Counted from the first letter of the stretch, positions 41,418-54,332 are shown. The stretch is 64,000 bases of DNA from Rhodobacter maris (GCF_900217815.1 NZ_OBMT01000004.1:1-64000), one strand, 5' to 3'. Translations and numbers: made by a program. The notes: generated from the letters alone by a model not told the origin.

Positions 41418-43403
41418 TCAATCTCCCGCGGCGCGGCCCTTGAGCGCGATGATGCCGCGCGGCCGGAACTGGATGAAAACGATGATGAAGAGGATCATAT
41501 AGGTCTGGGCGGCGAGCGTGTTCGAGGGGTTGAGGGCCTCGATCCCCTTTTGCAAGCCCCCCACAAGCGCGGCGCCCGCGAGCGTGCCCCAGATATTGCC
41601 GACACCGCCGACCACCACCGTCATGAAACTCTGCACGATGTAATCGGCGCCGAGCTCGGAAGTGACCTTGGCGAAAAGCCCGATCGCAACCCCCGCGATG
41701 CCCGCGATGCCCGAGCCAAGCCCGAAGGTGAGCATGTTGATGCGGTCCGGATTGATGCCCATCGAGGCCGCCATCGAGGGGTTTTGGGTCACCGCCCGCA
41801 CCTCGAGCCCGAGCCGCGTGCGGTTCATCACGAAGAGAAAAAGGCCGAGGAAGACGAGCGCCAGCACGAAGATCGCGATGCGGATATAGCTGATGCCGAC
41901 GATGTCGTTGAGCACCCAGGCGCCATCGAGCCATTCGGGCGCGGTCAGCGGGCGGGCCTGCGTGCCGAAGATGTTCTTGAAGAGCTGTTGCAGCGCGATC
42001 GAGATCCCGAAGGTGGCGAGCAGCGTTTCGAGCGGGCGACGCAGCAGGTGGCGGATGACGAGCCGCTCCATCGCCACACCGGCGGCAAAGGTGACGGCGA
42101 AGGCGAGCGGCAGCGCGACGAGGATCGAGATCGTGTAGTCGGATATATGCTGCTGCACCACATAGCCGGTGTAGGCGCCCATGGTGATGAACTCGCCATG
42201 CGCCATGTTGATCACCCGCATCACCCCGAAGGTGACGGCGAGGCCGATGGCGGCCAGAAAATAGATCGAGGCAAGCGAAAGCGCATCGAGCGCGAGATCG
42301 GCGCCATGCATGGCATCGACCTTGAGCGAGACAGACTTCAGGGCCGAAGCGGCGGCGGCGGTGACGGCGGCATCCGGCTCGGCATAGATATCGGCATAAC
42401 GATGCGCGGCGACACTCTGTGCGACTTCGTCATCGGTGGCCGCCGCGGGGACGGCGCCCGCGCCTTCGAGCGCGGTATAGGCGGCGTCGCGGCGGGCGGG
42501 CGTGTCGAGATCTGCGAGCGGAATGCCTGCGACCGCCCCGTTTTCAATATGCGCCTCAAGCGCCGCGCGCAGATCGGCGCGGGTGAGGCGCGCGGGCGCG
42601 CGGCCCTCCGCCACAAGGAGGTCATAGGCCTCTTCGGCGGAAAAGCCGGGCTTGCCGGGGCGCAGCTCGGCCGCGACATTCCCCTCGGGGGCGGCGTTAA
42701 ACGCCTGGCGCTTGGTGGCGAGAAGCGGGTTCAGCGCAGCGCGGAAATCGAGGCCCAGATCGGCGCCAAAACCCTCAATCGCCGCCACGCGGGCGGCGGG
42801 ATCCGTGCCAAAGCGGATCGTCAGAAGGCCAAGCATCCGTTCTTTCTGGGCGCGGATTGCTGGATCTGGTTCGTCGGCAATCGCGGCGGCGAGCGGCTCG
42901 AGATGTTGCGGCCCGCCATCGCGGGACAGTGCCGTCAGCGCGGCCTGACGTTTGGCGATATCGGGATCGGAAAGCTGAAACCGGATCAGCGCAGCGGCGA
43001 TCAGCCCGCGCACCCCGGCATTGGGTTTGATCTCGGAGATCTCGGCGCGCGGCGCCTCGCCCGCATCCGCACCGGTAACGGGATCAAAGAGCGCATAGCC
43101 CGCGCCCGCCTTTTTCACCCGGAAGATCGCGCCATCGGATTTGCGGCTCCCGAGCGCCTTGTCGGCCCAGGCTTCCAGAAAATCCGGCGCGCCCGGCCCC
43201 GCCTTGCCAAGCGCGGCGATCACCGGGGCAATGCTCTGGCGCGAGGGTTTGGCAATATCGGCCTTGTGCTCCGCAATCACCGCGGCCAGCCCGCTTGCGG
43301 GTGCCTCGGCGGCAACGGGGGAGGGCTCTGAGGGGGCATCCTGCGCGCACAAAGGCGCGCTCAGGGCAAGGCTGGCGGCCAGCGCCAGAAGCAAGCGTCG
43401 CAT
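41418..43403 (-). CDS. urtB: Urea ABC transporter permease UrtB
   Basis: This 661-residue protein has a signal-like N-terminus (MRRLLLALAASLALSAPLCA) and a large soluble, helix-rich periplasmic domain (about 25-365). A LivH-type permease with about eight membrane segments follows (about 370-660), including GLAVTFGVMRVINMAHGEFI and EVRAVTQNPSMAASMGINPD. The N-terminal region is a known feature of UrtB but is long here. It forms the urea channel with UrtC. Confidence 0.93.
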   Translation of the reverse strand: MRRLLLALAASLALSAPLCAQDAPSEPSPVAAEAPASGLAAVIAEHKADIAKPSRQSIAPVIAALGKAGPGAPDFLEAWADKALGSRKSDGAIFRVKKAGAGYALFDPVTGADAGEAPRAEISEIKPNAGVRGLIAAALIRFQLSDPDIAKRQAALTALSRDGGPQHLEPLAAAIADEPDPAIRAQKERMLGLLTIRFGTDPAARVAAIEGFGADLGLDFRAALNPLLATKRQAFNAAPEGNVAAELRPGKPGFSAEEAYDLLVAEGRAPARLTRADLRAALEAHIENGAVAGIPLADLDTPARRDAAYTALEGAGAVPAAATDDEVAQSVAAHRYADIYAEPDAAVTAAAASALKSVSLKVDAMHGADLALDALSLASIYFLAAIGLAVTFGVMRVINMAHGEFITMGAYTGYVVQQHISDYTISILVALPLAFAVTFAAGVAMERLVIRHLLRRPLETLLATFGISIALQQLFKNIFGTQARPLTAPEWLDGAWVLNDIVGISYIRIAIFVLALVFLGLFLFVMNRTRLGLEVRAVTQNPSMAASMGINPDRINMLTFGLGSGIAGIAGVAIGLFAKVTSELGADYIVQSFMTVVVGGVGNIWGTLAGAALVGGLQKGIEALNPSNTLAAQTYMILFIIVFIQFRPRGIIALKGRAAGD

Positions 43404-43464
43404 GGGAGATCCCGACTGGAGGGAGGGGGCCGCAGGGCCCCCTCCGGTAGGGTTGGCAATCGGC

Positions 43465-44757
43465 TCAGTAGTTCGATTTCAGCTGCACGCAGGTCTTGGT
43501 TTCGGTGTTGTACATGCCGCAATGGAGATCTTTCCAATCCGACTCGAGCACCGCAGATTCCGGCAGATAATCGGTCCAGGCGTCGCCCGGCACCGGATCG
43601 GTTTGCGAGATGATGTCGAACTGGCCATCTTCCTTGATCTCGCCGATCAGCACCGGCTTGGTCAGGTGGTGGTTGGGCAGCATCGTCGCGGTGGAGCCGG
43701 TGAGGTTCGGGAAATCCTGGCCGATCATCGCCGCTTCCACAGCGTCGGTCCCGGTGGAGCCCGCTTTCTCGACCGCATTCACCCACATGTTGAAGCCGAT
43801 ATAGGTGGCCTCCATCGGGTCGTTCGTGACCTTGTTCTCGCCCATCCGCGCTTTCCAGGCCTTGATGAACTCTTCGTTCGCGGGGCTTTCGGCGCTCTCG
43901 AAGTAGTTCCAGGCGGCAAGCTGGCCGACGAGGTTCTTCAGATCGCCTTCACCGAGACCCGAAAGCTCTTCCTCACCCACCGAGAACGCCACCACGGGGA
44001 TGTCTTCGGCGGTGATGCCGGAGGCCGCGAGCTCCTTGTAAAAGCCGATGTTGGCATCGCCGTTGATCGTCGAGATCACGCCGACCTTCTTGCCGTCGGC
44101 GCCCAGCGCCTTCACATCCGCCACGATCTTCGACCAGTCGCTATGGCCGAAGGGGGTGTAGTTGACGAAGATGTCTTCCTTGGCGATGCCCTTCGATTGC
44201 AGATAGGCCTCAAGGATGTTGTTCGTGGTGCGCGGGTAGACATAGTCGGTGCCGAGCAGTGCGAATTTCTGCACACCAAGCTCGTCGAGGAAATAATCCA
44301 CCGCCGGGATCGCCTGCTGGTTCGGCGCCGCACCGGTGTAGAACACGTTGTACGAGCTTTCCTCGCCCTCGTACTGCACCGGGTAGAACAGCAGCCCGTT
44401 GAGTTCCTCAAGCACCGGCAGCACCGATTTGCGGCTCACCGAAGTCCAGCAGCCGAAGATCACATCGACCTTGTCGACCGAGATCAACTCGCGCGCCTTT
44501 TCGGCAAAGAGCGGCCAATCCGACGCCGGGTCGACCACGACGGCCTCAAGCTTCTTGCCCAGCACGCCGCCCTTGGCATTCTGCTCGTCGATCAGCATCA
44601 GGACGGTGTCCTTGAGCGTGGTTTCCGAGATCGCCATCGTGCCGGAGAGCGAATGCAGCACACCCACCTTGATCGTATCGCCTTCGGCCATCGCCATGCC
44701 GGCGGTGAGCACGAGCCCCAGCGCGGCCCCCGAAAGCAGTTTCCCAATCCCTGTCAT
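43465..44757 (-). CDS. urtA: Urea ABC transporter substrate-binding protein UrtA
   Basis: This 430-residue periplasmic binding protein has a signal peptide (MTGIGKLLSGAALGLVLTAG). The mature start DTIKVGVLHSLSGTMAISET and the motifs FGCWTSVSRKSVLPV and DYVYPRTTNNIL are UrtA hallmarks. It binds urea at low concentration. GGAGGAATGCG precedes the ATG. It lies 219 bp downstream of ureG, with a terminator-like hairpin between, so urt genes probably have their own promoter. Confidence 0.96.
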   Translation of the reverse strand: MTGIGKLLSGAALGLVLTAGMAMAEGDTIKVGVLHSLSGTMAISETTLKDTVLMLIDEQNAKGGVLGKKLEAVVVDPASDWPLFAEKARELISVDKVDVIFGCWTSVSRKSVLPVLEELNGLLFYPVQYEGEESSYNVFYTGAAPNQQAIPAVDYFLDELGVQKFALLGTDYVYPRTTNNILEAYLQSKGIAKEDIFVNYTPFGHSDWSKIVADVKALGADGKKVGVISTINGDANIGFYKELAASGITAEDIPVVAFSVGEEELSGLGEGDLKNLVGQLAAWNYFESAESPANEEFIKAWKARMGENKVTNDPMEATYIGFNMWVNAVEKAGSTGTDAVEAAMIGQDFPNLTGSTATMLPNHHLTKPVLIGEIKEDGQFDIISQTDPVPGDAWTDYLPESAVLESDWKDLHCGMYNTETKTCVQLKSNY

Positions 44758-44808
44758 CGCATTCCTCCGTTTCGCGCCTCGGAACGGGCGCCGCGGTGTT
44801 GATTACTG

Positions 44809-44823
44809 GCGGGTCACACCCGC
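44809..44823. promoter_or_regulatory. Palindrome upstream of urtA
   Basis: GCGGGT-CAC-ACCCGC is a perfect 6-3-6 dyad 52 bases before the urtA start. It is a possible operator for nitrogen-responsive control, but no protein can be assigned from sequence. Confidence 0.35.
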
Positions 44824-44913
44824 GTGATGAGGAGAGCCGGGGCCTTTGAGGACGGCAAGATTCGGGCCGAGCGGAAACAGGTCACGGCGAAGATTTGCCC
44901 GCAAAACAAGCAA

Positions 44914-44943
44914 ACGCCCGGCTCTTGCGCAAGAACCGGGCGT
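44914..44943 (-). terminator. Terminator after ureG
   Basis: On the minus strand the stem ACGCCCGGTTCTTGCG pairs with CGCAAGAGCCGGGCGT and is followed by TTGCTTGTTTTG. It lies about 33 bases after the ureG stop and separates ure from urt. Confidence 0.8.
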
Positions 44944-44976
44944 CATCGATATAAAGAGCGCAGGTTTCTTGCGGGG

Positions 44977-45603
44977 TCACCCGGGAATCGGCGCAAGCTC
45001 AAGCCCGCCCTCCCGCAGCAAGAAAGCGACCACCTCGTCGAGGCCCACACCGTTTTTCAGCTCGGCCATCACATAGGGCCGCGCCCCGCGTGCGCGTTTC
45101 GTGTCTTCCTCCAGCAACACCGGATCAACGCCGACATAGGGCGCGAGGTCGATCTTGTTGACGACGAGAAGGTCCGACCGGGCAAGCCCCGGACCCCGTT
45201 TGCGCGGAATGTCCTGCCCGGCGGCCGTGTCGATCACATAGATCGTCAGATCGGCCAGTTCCGGGCTGAAGGTGGCGGCGAGGTTGTCCCCGCCCGACTC
45301 GATCAGCACGAGATCGAGATCGGGGATCTCTTTCGTCAGCTCGGCAATGGCGGCAAGGTTGATCGAGGCATCCTCCCGGATTGCCGTATGCGGGCAGCCC
45401 CCGGTCTCGACGCCGCGAATGCGCGTTGCGGGCAACACCTGCGCGCGCATCAGCGCCTCGGCATCCTCGCGGGTGTAAATATCATTCGTGACCACAGCCA
45501 TCGAGAGCCGATGCGCCAGAGCCCGGCAGAGCTGTTCGGTCAGCGTGGTCTTGCCCGCACCGACCGGGCCGCCGATGCCGACACGCAAAGGTCCATGGGT
45601 CAT
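44977..45603 (-). CDS. ureG: Urease accessory GTPase UreG
   Basis: This 208-residue SIMIBI GTPase has a P-loop [12 protein letters not shown], a metal-binding CPH (in [17 protein letters not shown]), the [13 protein letters not shown] switch region and the guanine-specificity NKID. It delivers nickel to apo-urease together with UreD, UreF and UreE, using GTP. It overlaps the ureF stop by four bases. Confidence 0.97.
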   Translation of the reverse strand: MTHGPLRVGIGGPVGAGKTTLTEQLCRALAHRLSMAVVTNDIYTREDAEALMRAQVLPATRIRGVETGGCPHTAIREDASINLAAIAELTKEIPDLDLVLIESGGDNLAATFSPELADLTIYVIDTAAGQDIPRKRGPGLARSDLLVVNKIDLAPYVGVDPVLLEEDTKRARGARPYVMAELKNGVGLDEVVAFLLREGGLELAPIPG

Positions 45604-46241
45604 GTCTTGAAGATCCTCACATCGAGCGTTTCATGAGCCGCCGATTGCAGATCGGCGCGGACGGCGGATTGCGCCAGATCGGCGCGGGTCGCGGTGGCGG
45701 CCCTTTGTGCGATTTGTGCAATGAGCGGGTGCAGCGCGGCCAGAACCCGTTGTCCGGCAGATTGCCCCAAAGGGATAAATCTGACCCCGGCAGAAACGAG
45801 GTTTGAGGCAAAGGAATGCTGAAAAAGGGCAATCACCTGTTCGGGCGGAAGCCCCAGTCCGCGCGCGGCTTCGGCCAGAGCAAGCGGCAGCGGCATCGGC
45901 TTTGTGCAAGTGCTGGTCATCTCGGCCCGCGCCCGCGCGAAAGCCGCGCCCTGCTCTTCGGTCTCTTTCAGACGCTCTGCCGTGCCCGCAAGCGCGCGCG
46001 CCAGATCACACAACGTTGCAAGATCCTCGCCCCGCAAACCACAGGCCAGCAGCACCGCATCATTCCAGCCCGCGCCATGCGCGAGAATATCGCTGAGCCA
46101 ATCCGCAAGCTTGGCTTCCGAGGTCACGTCGCCTGCCACCACGGCCGCCTCAAGCCCGTGGCTGTAGGCGAAGGCGCCGGTCGGGAAAGCGGGTGAAAGC
46201 CATTGCACAAGGCGCAACAGCGCCAGATCAGCCGTGGGCAT
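45600..46241 (-). CDS. ureF: Urease accessory protein UreF
   Basis: This is a 213-residue all-helical protein starting [20 protein letters not shown] then [11 protein letters not shown], the standard UreF opening. Conserved [19 protein letters not shown] and the C-terminal segment that contacts UreD/UreG are present. It acts as activator in the UreDFG complex. The start at 46241 fits family length; an ATG at 46271 would add ten residues. Both overlap the 3' end of ureE. Confidence 0.93.
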   Translation of the reverse strand: MPTADLALLRLVQWLSPAFPTGAFAYSHGLEAAVVAGDVTSEAKLADWLSDILAHGAGWNDAVLLACGLRGEDLATLCDLARALAGTAERLKETEEQGAAFARARAEMTSTCTKPMPLPLALAEAARGLGLPPEQVIALFQHSFASNLVSAGVRFIPLGQSAGQRVLAALHPLIAQIAQRAATATRADLAQSAVRADLQSAAHETLDVRIFKT

Positions 46242-46710
46242 GGAAGGCGCCGGCGCTGTGGCCATGTTCATGCCCCATCGTGCGCCCCATGCCGTAGGCA
46301 CCGCTTTCCGGGCGGAACGGCTCCATCCGCTTCTCGACGCGCGCCCCAAGCCCCTTCAGCATCGCTTCGAGCACGTGATCGTCGCGGATCACCAGCCGCG
46401 CGGGCTCGATCTGGCACGGCGTGTGGCGGTTGCCGATATGCCAGGCAAGGCGGGTGAGATCCCCGGTGATCCCCAGAACCGGTTCAAGCGCGCAGCGCAC
46501 CTCGATCAGGCTGCCATCCTCCAGCGCGAAGGCCTCGCCGCCAGTGAGGTTGGTCACCTCTTCCAGATCCACCAGAAAATCGGCGCCGGAAGCCGCCACC
46601 AGCCGCTTGCGGCGCAAAAACCGCCCCTCGTAATCAAGCGCCACATGATCTGCCGCGCCCGACCAGCTTCCCGCCGCCAGAACCCGTGTCGCCCGCCGCA
46701 TCAGCGCCAT
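46228..46710 (-). CDS. ureE: Urease accessory nickel chaperone UreE
   Basis: This 160-residue protein has the UreE N-terminal domain (about 10-75) and metal-binding domain (about 78-140, including WHIGNRHTPCQIE). A His-rich tail, [15 protein letters not shown], should bind nickel. GGAG eight bases before 46710 supports this start. It supplies nickel to UreG. It is the first gene after the antisense ORF that interrupts the urease cluster, so ureEFG may be transcribed from a separate promoter. Confidence 0.95.
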   Translation of the reverse strand: MALMRRATRVLAAGSWSGAADHVALDYEGRFLRRKRLVAASGADFLVDLEEVTNLTGGEAFALEDGSLIEVRCALEPVLGITGDLTRLAWHIGNRHTPCQIEPARLVIRDDHVLEAMLKGLGARVEKRMEPFRPESGAYGMGRTMGHEHGHSAGAFHAHG

Positions 46711-46787
46711 GATTTTCTCCGTCTTTAGAGTTTTCTTAAACATGAACGGGCAGCATGAGTGCAACCCACCCAGAACGGGAGCCCCAG

Positions 46788-47102
46788 ATGCAGCCGCAGA
46801 CCGCCGCCGAAGAACTCACCCTGATCCGTGCCGAAATCGCCCGGCTGCGCGCCCGCGAGGCCGAGCTTGCCGAAGTGGTGCTGCGCACCGCCGCCCTGCC
46901 GCGGGTGACGCGGATGCAGACCAAACCGCTTGTAAGCAAGCGCGAGCGCGTGTTCGACCCGCGCCTCCTGCCCGCCGAGATCCTCCTCGACCCGGCCTAC
47001 AGCCGCGAAAAGATCACCGGCACCACGACCGAAGCGCCCCGCCAAGAGCCGCACCGGATGCAGGTTTCGGCGCCGCTTCAGGCGCGCTTTGGCAGCCATT
47101 GA
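46788..47102 (+). CDS. Hypothetical protein antisense within the urease cluster
   Basis: This is a 104-residue plus-strand gene between ureE (divergent, 77 bp away) and ureC (convergent, three bases). GGGAG six bases upstream favours the ATG at 46788 over 46755. The N-terminal half is a charged helix likely to form a coiled coil (TAAEELTLIRAEIARLRARE then AELAEVVLR). The rest is basic and Pro-rich (LLPAEILLDPAYSREKITGT). I recognise no family. Its placement means ureC read-through would cross it in antisense. Confidence 0.65.
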   Translation: MQPQTAAEELTLIRAEIARLRAREAELAEVVLRTAALPRVTRMQTKPLVSKRERVFDPRLLPAEILLDPAYSREKITGTTTEAPRQEPHRMQVSAPLQARFGSH

Positions 47103-47105
47103 GGC

Positions 47106-48811
<1,706 letters not shown>

Positions 48812-48812
<1 letters not shown>

Positions 48813-49117
48813 CAGAGGTCTCCCATCACTTTGGCGTTGAAGCCGAACACGCGGCGGTTGCCGCCGAGCTGCACAAGGCGCACCTCGCGCGACTGGCCGG
48901 GTTCAAAGCGCACCGCCGTTCCCGCGGCAATATCAAGACGGTAGCCGCGGGCCGCGGCGCGGTCGAAGCTCAGGCCGGGGTTCGTTTCGGCAAAGTGGTA
49001 ATGCGAGCCCACCTGCACCGGGCGGTCTCCGGTATTGGCGACCATCAGCGTGATCGCTTCGGCACCTTCGTTGAGGGTGAGATCGCCTTCTGCGGGAAAG
49101 ATTTCTCCGGGAATCAT
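48812..49117 (-). CDS. ureB: Urease beta subunit
   Basis: This 101-residue small subunit starts [20 protein letters not shown] and contains the conserved [18 protein letters not shown] and [18 protein letters not shown] segments. It shares one base with the ureC start and lies nine bp after ureA. It is structural and contacts the nickel-site flap of UreC. Confidence 0.97.
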
Positions 49118-49126
49118 CAGTTTACC

Positions 49127-49429
49127 TCAGCGGATCGGATGGTGGACGGTGACGAGCTTGGTACCGTCGGGGAAGGTCGCCTCGACCTGAATCGAATGGA
49201 TCATCTCGGGGATGCCCTCCATGCACTGCTCGCGGGTGATGACCGAGGCGCCCGCCTCCATCAGATCGGCGACGGAGCGGCCCTCACGGGCGCCCTCAAC
49301 CACGAAATCCGAAATGATCGCAATCGCTTCGGGGTGGTTCAGTTTCACCCCCCGCGCCAGCCGGTTGCGCGCCACCATGGCGGCGAGGCTGACGAGCAGC
49401 TTTTCCTTTTCGCGCGGTGTCAGGTTCAT
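49127..49429 (-). CDS. ureA: Urease gamma subunit
   Basis: This 100-residue subunit starts [20 protein letters not shown] and ends [15 protein letters not shown], the family signature. It forms the trimer interface of the enzyme with UreB and UreC. It lies nine bp after the ureD stop on the same strand. Confidence 0.97.
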   Translation of the reverse strand: MNLTPREKEKLLVSLAAMVARNRLARGVKLNHPEAIAIISDFVVEGAREGRSVADLMEAGASVITREQCMEGIPEMIHSIQVEATFPDGTKLVTVHHPIR

Positions 49430-49438
49430 CGCTTTTCC

Positions 49439-50251
49439 TCAGGTTTGCCAGACGCGCGGCGGCGGGGCGCCCCGGCGCAGCGCGTGCATCAGTTTCAAAA
49501 TCTGTTTGCGCAGCGGCCAGCCATCTTCGGCCAGAAGCCGCACCACGCATTTGCCATCAAAGCCCGAAGCCGCCGCCTCGACGCCGGGTTCGGTGAGCGC
49601 CGCGCGCACGGCGCCAACCGCATCTTCGGCGCCCGATGCGCATAAAACAAGCGTCGCAAAGGCACGGGCGCGGCCCAGCAGCGCAGAGCGCGGGCCCTTT
49701 GCGATGATGTCGGAGTTCAGCAGGAGCGGCTCGAAAAACACAACCTTTCCGGCACGCTCAATCCGCCGAATGTCGGAAAAGTGCAGGTTGTTCACCGCCT
49801 CCCCCATCGCCAGACGGCCCAGGATCACCGCTTCGAGCATCAGACAGCCCGCGTCCGGCGCGAGGCGGATCGTGGTCTCGCGGGCAAGGTTCGAGCGGTC
49901 AAACAAGATCGTTTCCTGCGGCAGCCAATCGAGCCATGCGCCCGCGCCAAGCGCATGCGTCACGGCCACTTTGGCCGCCTCGCCCTCGGCGCGATAGGCG
50001 CGCTCTGCCGCTTGCGTGGTTGCCACGGCCCGGGTGCCGCCGTCGAGATCGAGACGATAGGAGAGCGTATCGCCCGATGTAAGCCCGCCCGAGGTGTTGA
50101 GAAACACCACCTCAGGCACATCGCGCACGTGGGGAAGAAGCGCCTTGGCTGAACCTTGCTGGCGCAGGCCTTTCAGTCGCGCAGCCTCGAAGCGCACGGC
50201 CGCAAGACCATGGCTGCGCTGAGGACGAAGGGGGCGCGCGGTATCGAACAT
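49439..50251 (-). CDS. ureD: Urease accessory protein UreD
   Basis: This 270-residue scaffold protein contains the UreD motifs LNTSGGLTSGD, TTQAAERAYRA and WLPQETILFDRS. It binds apo-urease and passes nickel through its internal tunnel with UreF and UreG. The start at 50251 excludes a 56-residue upstream extension with no similarity. It leads the ureDABC transcript, with 136 bp of promoter region before it. Confidence 0.95.
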   Translation of the reverse strand: MFDTARPLRPQRSHGLAAVRFEAARLKGLRQQGSAKALLPHVRDVPEVVFLNTSGGLTSGDTLSYRLDLDGGTRAVATTQAAERAYRAEGEAAKVAVTHALGAGAWLDWLPQETILFDRSNLARETTIRLAPDAGCLMLEAVILGRLAMGEAVNNLHFSDIRRIERAGKVVFFEPLLLNSDIIAKGPRSALLGRARAFATLVLCASGAEDAVGAVRAALTEPGVEAAASGFDGKCVVRLLAEDGWPLRKQILKLMHALRRGAPPPRVWQT

Positions 50252-50387
50252 TGGAACCTCGCCCCGATCTGAGCAGATTTGCGCCAAGGGTCCATGCGGC
50301 TGCGTTGAGAAGGGGCGCACAGGCTCGCTAGCCCCCTCATCTCGCACAAAATTACACCGACATGCGCGCAAAGTAAGCCGAATTGAA

Positions 50388-50842
50388 TCAGCCGAGCGGC
50401 CCGGGCCGTCGCTCCTCACTCAACATCACATTCGCCTCGATCTGCCCGACACCCGGCAGGGTCATGATCCGCCGCCGCAGCACGCGCTCGAAATCGGCGA
50501 TGTCACGCGCCACCACCTTGAGGCGGTAATCGAACCGGCCCAGCACGTGCTGAACTACCTGCACCTCCGGGATCGCCTGCACCGCGCGCTCGAAATCCTC
50601 GAACGAAATCCGCCCCTTGATCGCGAGCTTGATGCCAAGGAACACGGTCACGCCGAACCCCAGCGCCTGCGCATCGAGCACAAGGCGGCGCCCCGCGAGC
50701 ACTCCCGCCTCTTCCAGACGCTTCACCCGCCGCCAGGCCGCCGGCTGCGACAGGCCGAAGCGGCGGCCAAGCGCCCCCGCCCCCAGAGTCGCATCGGCGG
50801 CAAGCGCATGCAGGATCGCCCGGTCGGTATCATCCAGCGCGA

Positions 50843-50846
<4 letters not shown>
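50388..50846 (-). CDS. Lrp/AsnC-family regulator (second of pair)
   Basis: This 152-residue regulator has an N-terminal HTH (LDDTDRAILHALAADATLGA then ALGRRFGLSQPAAWRRVKRL) and a C-terminal RAM ligand domain (about 70-145, EVQVVQHVLGRFDYRLKVVA). It overlaps the first Lrp gene by four bases. The pair is divergent from ilvC, so amino-acid-responsive control of branched-chain synthesis is a reasonable guess. Confidence 0.93.
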
Positions 50847-52448
<1,602 letters not shown>

Positions 52449-52468
52449 TTATGTCCTCCTGACAGGAG

Positions 52469-52494
52469 CGGGGGCGGGTTTCGGCTCGCCCCCG
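52469..52494 (+). terminator. Hairpin after ilvC
   Basis: CGGGGGCG-GGTTTCGGCT-CGCCCCCG is a perfect 8-bp stem 20 bases after the stop, with only a weak T-run. Confidence 0.6.
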
Positions 52495-52615
52495 TTCACC
52501 CCTCCGATGAGGCCCCGGCGGGCCGGACCCGCCCGGGGCCAGCGATGCCCCCCTTTTCTCGCGGCGCGAACGCGCCATCTTGAAGGCTGCACCTGCGGCC
52601 ATGAACGGGGAAGGC

Positions 52616-53902
52616 ATGAGCTCTGTCTGGAAATGGAACCTGCGCCAGATCGGACGCCAGATCTGGGTGCCGATCGCGGCCTTTGCGGCGCTCGGGCTTG
52701 CCACGGCGGGCGGCGCGGTTTTGGCAAAACCCTTCGTTCCGGCGGAGCTGGGGTTGAAGATCGGCGCCGAGTCCGTGGGCACGCTGCTCGAGATCCTCGC
52801 CTCCTCGATGCTCACCGTCACCACTTTCTCGCTGTCGATCATGCTTTCGGCCTTTGCCTCGGCGGCAGGCTCGGCCACGCCGCGCGCGATCAAGCTGATG
52901 CAGGAGGATGATGTCTCCCGCTCGGTGCTCGCCACGTTCATGGGGGTGTTCATCTTTGCGCTCGCCGGGCTGATCGGGCTGCAAAGCGGCATCTACGATG
53001 CCTCAGGGCGGCTTGTGCTGTTTGTGGTGACGCTCGCCGTGGTGGCCGCTGTGGTGGTGCAGCTGGTGCGCTGGATCGGGCATCTGGCGGATTTCGGGCG
53101 GCTGGGCGACACGCTCACCCGGCTTGAGGCGGCGGCGGATACCGCCTTGGCGGACCGGCTTGCAACGCCCTTTCTGGGCGGGCAGCGCCTCACCCCGACA
53201 GAGGCGCGGCATCCCGGTCAGGTGATCCGGGCGCCCACAACGGGTTATCTGCAAACAATTGACATGAAAGGGATAGAAGGGGCTGCCAAGCTTGCGGGCA
53301 CACGCATCGCCATCACCGTCCTGCCCGGCCATTTCCTGCATCAGGCGGCGCCGGTCGCGCATTGCCTGAGTGACACATCGCTCGACGAAAACACCGCAAA
53401 ATTCATCGCCTCACGGTTTATCGTCGCCGAGGCCCGGACGTATGAGCAAGATCCGCGCTTTGGCGTTCTGGCGCTCACCGAGGTGGCGTCGCGCGCGCTC
53501 TCGCCCGCGGTGAACGACCCCGGCACCGCCATCGACATTCTGGGCCGGCAAGTCCGGGTGCTCTCGCGCTGGCGCACGCGGCCCGAGCCGGTGGTGCTCT
53601 ACTCAAGCCTCTCGGTGGCCGAACTCAGCCTTGCCGACATGATGACAGATGCCTTTGCCGCCATCGCCCGCGACGCTGCGGGGCTGATCGAGGTGCAGAT
53701 AAGGCTGCAGAAGATGCTGATCGCGCTTCATGACATCGACCCCGCGCTCTTTGGCCCGGAGGCGCGGGCGCTCTCGGACCGCGCGCTTGCCCTCGCCGAG
53801 GCGGCCCTCGTCTATGCGCCCGACGCGGAGGTTTTGCGAGCCTTGAACGCCACGCTCCATGCCCGCACTTTGCCTGCGGATGCCCGGCACCAGAGCACCT
53901 GA
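52616..53902 (+). CDS. DUF2254-domain membrane protein
   Basis: This 428-residue protein has four N-terminal hydrophobic segments (about 15-150) with the DUF2254 motif TLLEILASSMLTVTTFSLSI then MLSAFASAAGSATPRAI. A soluble C-terminal domain follows (about 190-420), including ALTEVASRALSPAVNDPGTA. GGGGAAGG five bases before 52616 fixes the start. The family is widespread but has no established function. It is followed by a small membrane protein 60 bp on. Confidence 0.88.
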   Translation: MSSVWKWNLRQIGRQIWVPIAAFAALGLATAGGAVLAKPFVPAELGLKIGAESVGTLLEILASSMLTVTTFSLSIMLSAFASAAGSATPRAIKLMQEDDVSRSVLATFMGVFIFALAGLIGLQSGIYDASGRLVLFVVTLAVVAAVVVQLVRWIGHLADFGRLGDTLTRLEAAADTALADRLATPFLGGQRLTPTEARHPGQVIRAPTTGYLQTIDMKGIEGAAKLAGTRIAITVLPGHFLHQAAPVAHCLSDTSLDENTAKFIASRFIVAEARTYEQDPRFGVLALTEVASRALSPAVNDPGTAIDILGRQVRVLSRWRTRPEPVVLYSSLSVAELSLADMMTDAFAAIARDAAGLIEVQIRLQKMLIALHDIDPALFGPEARALSDRALALAEAALVYAPDAEVLRALNATLHARTLPADARHQST

Positions 53903-53962
53903 GCCACGCTTGCGGGGGCGGCGGTTTTGCGGCAGGGTCGCGCACGAACACGGGAGGAAGCG

Positions 53963-54331
53963 ATGAGCGAACTGAACGAGGAGCAACTTGCCGCGCTGGA
54001 GCGGGAGCGCGCGCAGATCTTCATGCCGCGCTGGTTTGGCGATCTCCTTGGCGCAAGGCTCAGCTTTGGCGATACGTTCTGGCTCGGGCTGTTCGGCGTT
54101 TTGATGTTTGTCGTGCCCGGCGTGGTGCTGATTTCGGGGCTGCTCTATGCGCAGGCCACAGCGCTCATGGTGCCGTTCCTGAAGCTGATCGCGGGGCTCT
54201 ATTCGCTCTGGGCGCTGTTGATCTTGCGCGCGCTGATCACGCGCGGGGGCCGCGGCGGCTGGGCCGTCACCGGCTATGTGCTCACGGTGATGATCGCGGC
54301 GGGGGCGCTCCTGACCGCCGCGACGCTCTGA
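53963..54331 (+). CDS. Small membrane protein of unknown function
   Basis: This 122-residue protein has an acidic helical N-terminus (MSELNEEQLAALERERAQIF) and three hydrophobic segments (about 38-65, 68-90 and 96-120). GGGAGGAAG precedes the ATG. It is probably co-transcribed with the DUF2254 gene and ends one base before the convergent glmM stop. No family is recognised. Confidence 0.7.
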   Translation: MSELNEEQLAALERERAQIFMPRWFGDLLGARLSFGDTFWLGLFGVLMFVVPGVVLISGLLYAQATALMVPFLKLIAGLYSLWALLILRALITRGGRGGWAVTGYVLTVMIAAGALLTAATL

Positions 54332-54332
54332 G

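Noticed and set aside
41550-43331. A 593-residue plus-strand frame opposite urtB
   Set aside because: It has low-quality Arg/His/Gly-rich composition antisense to a conserved permease.
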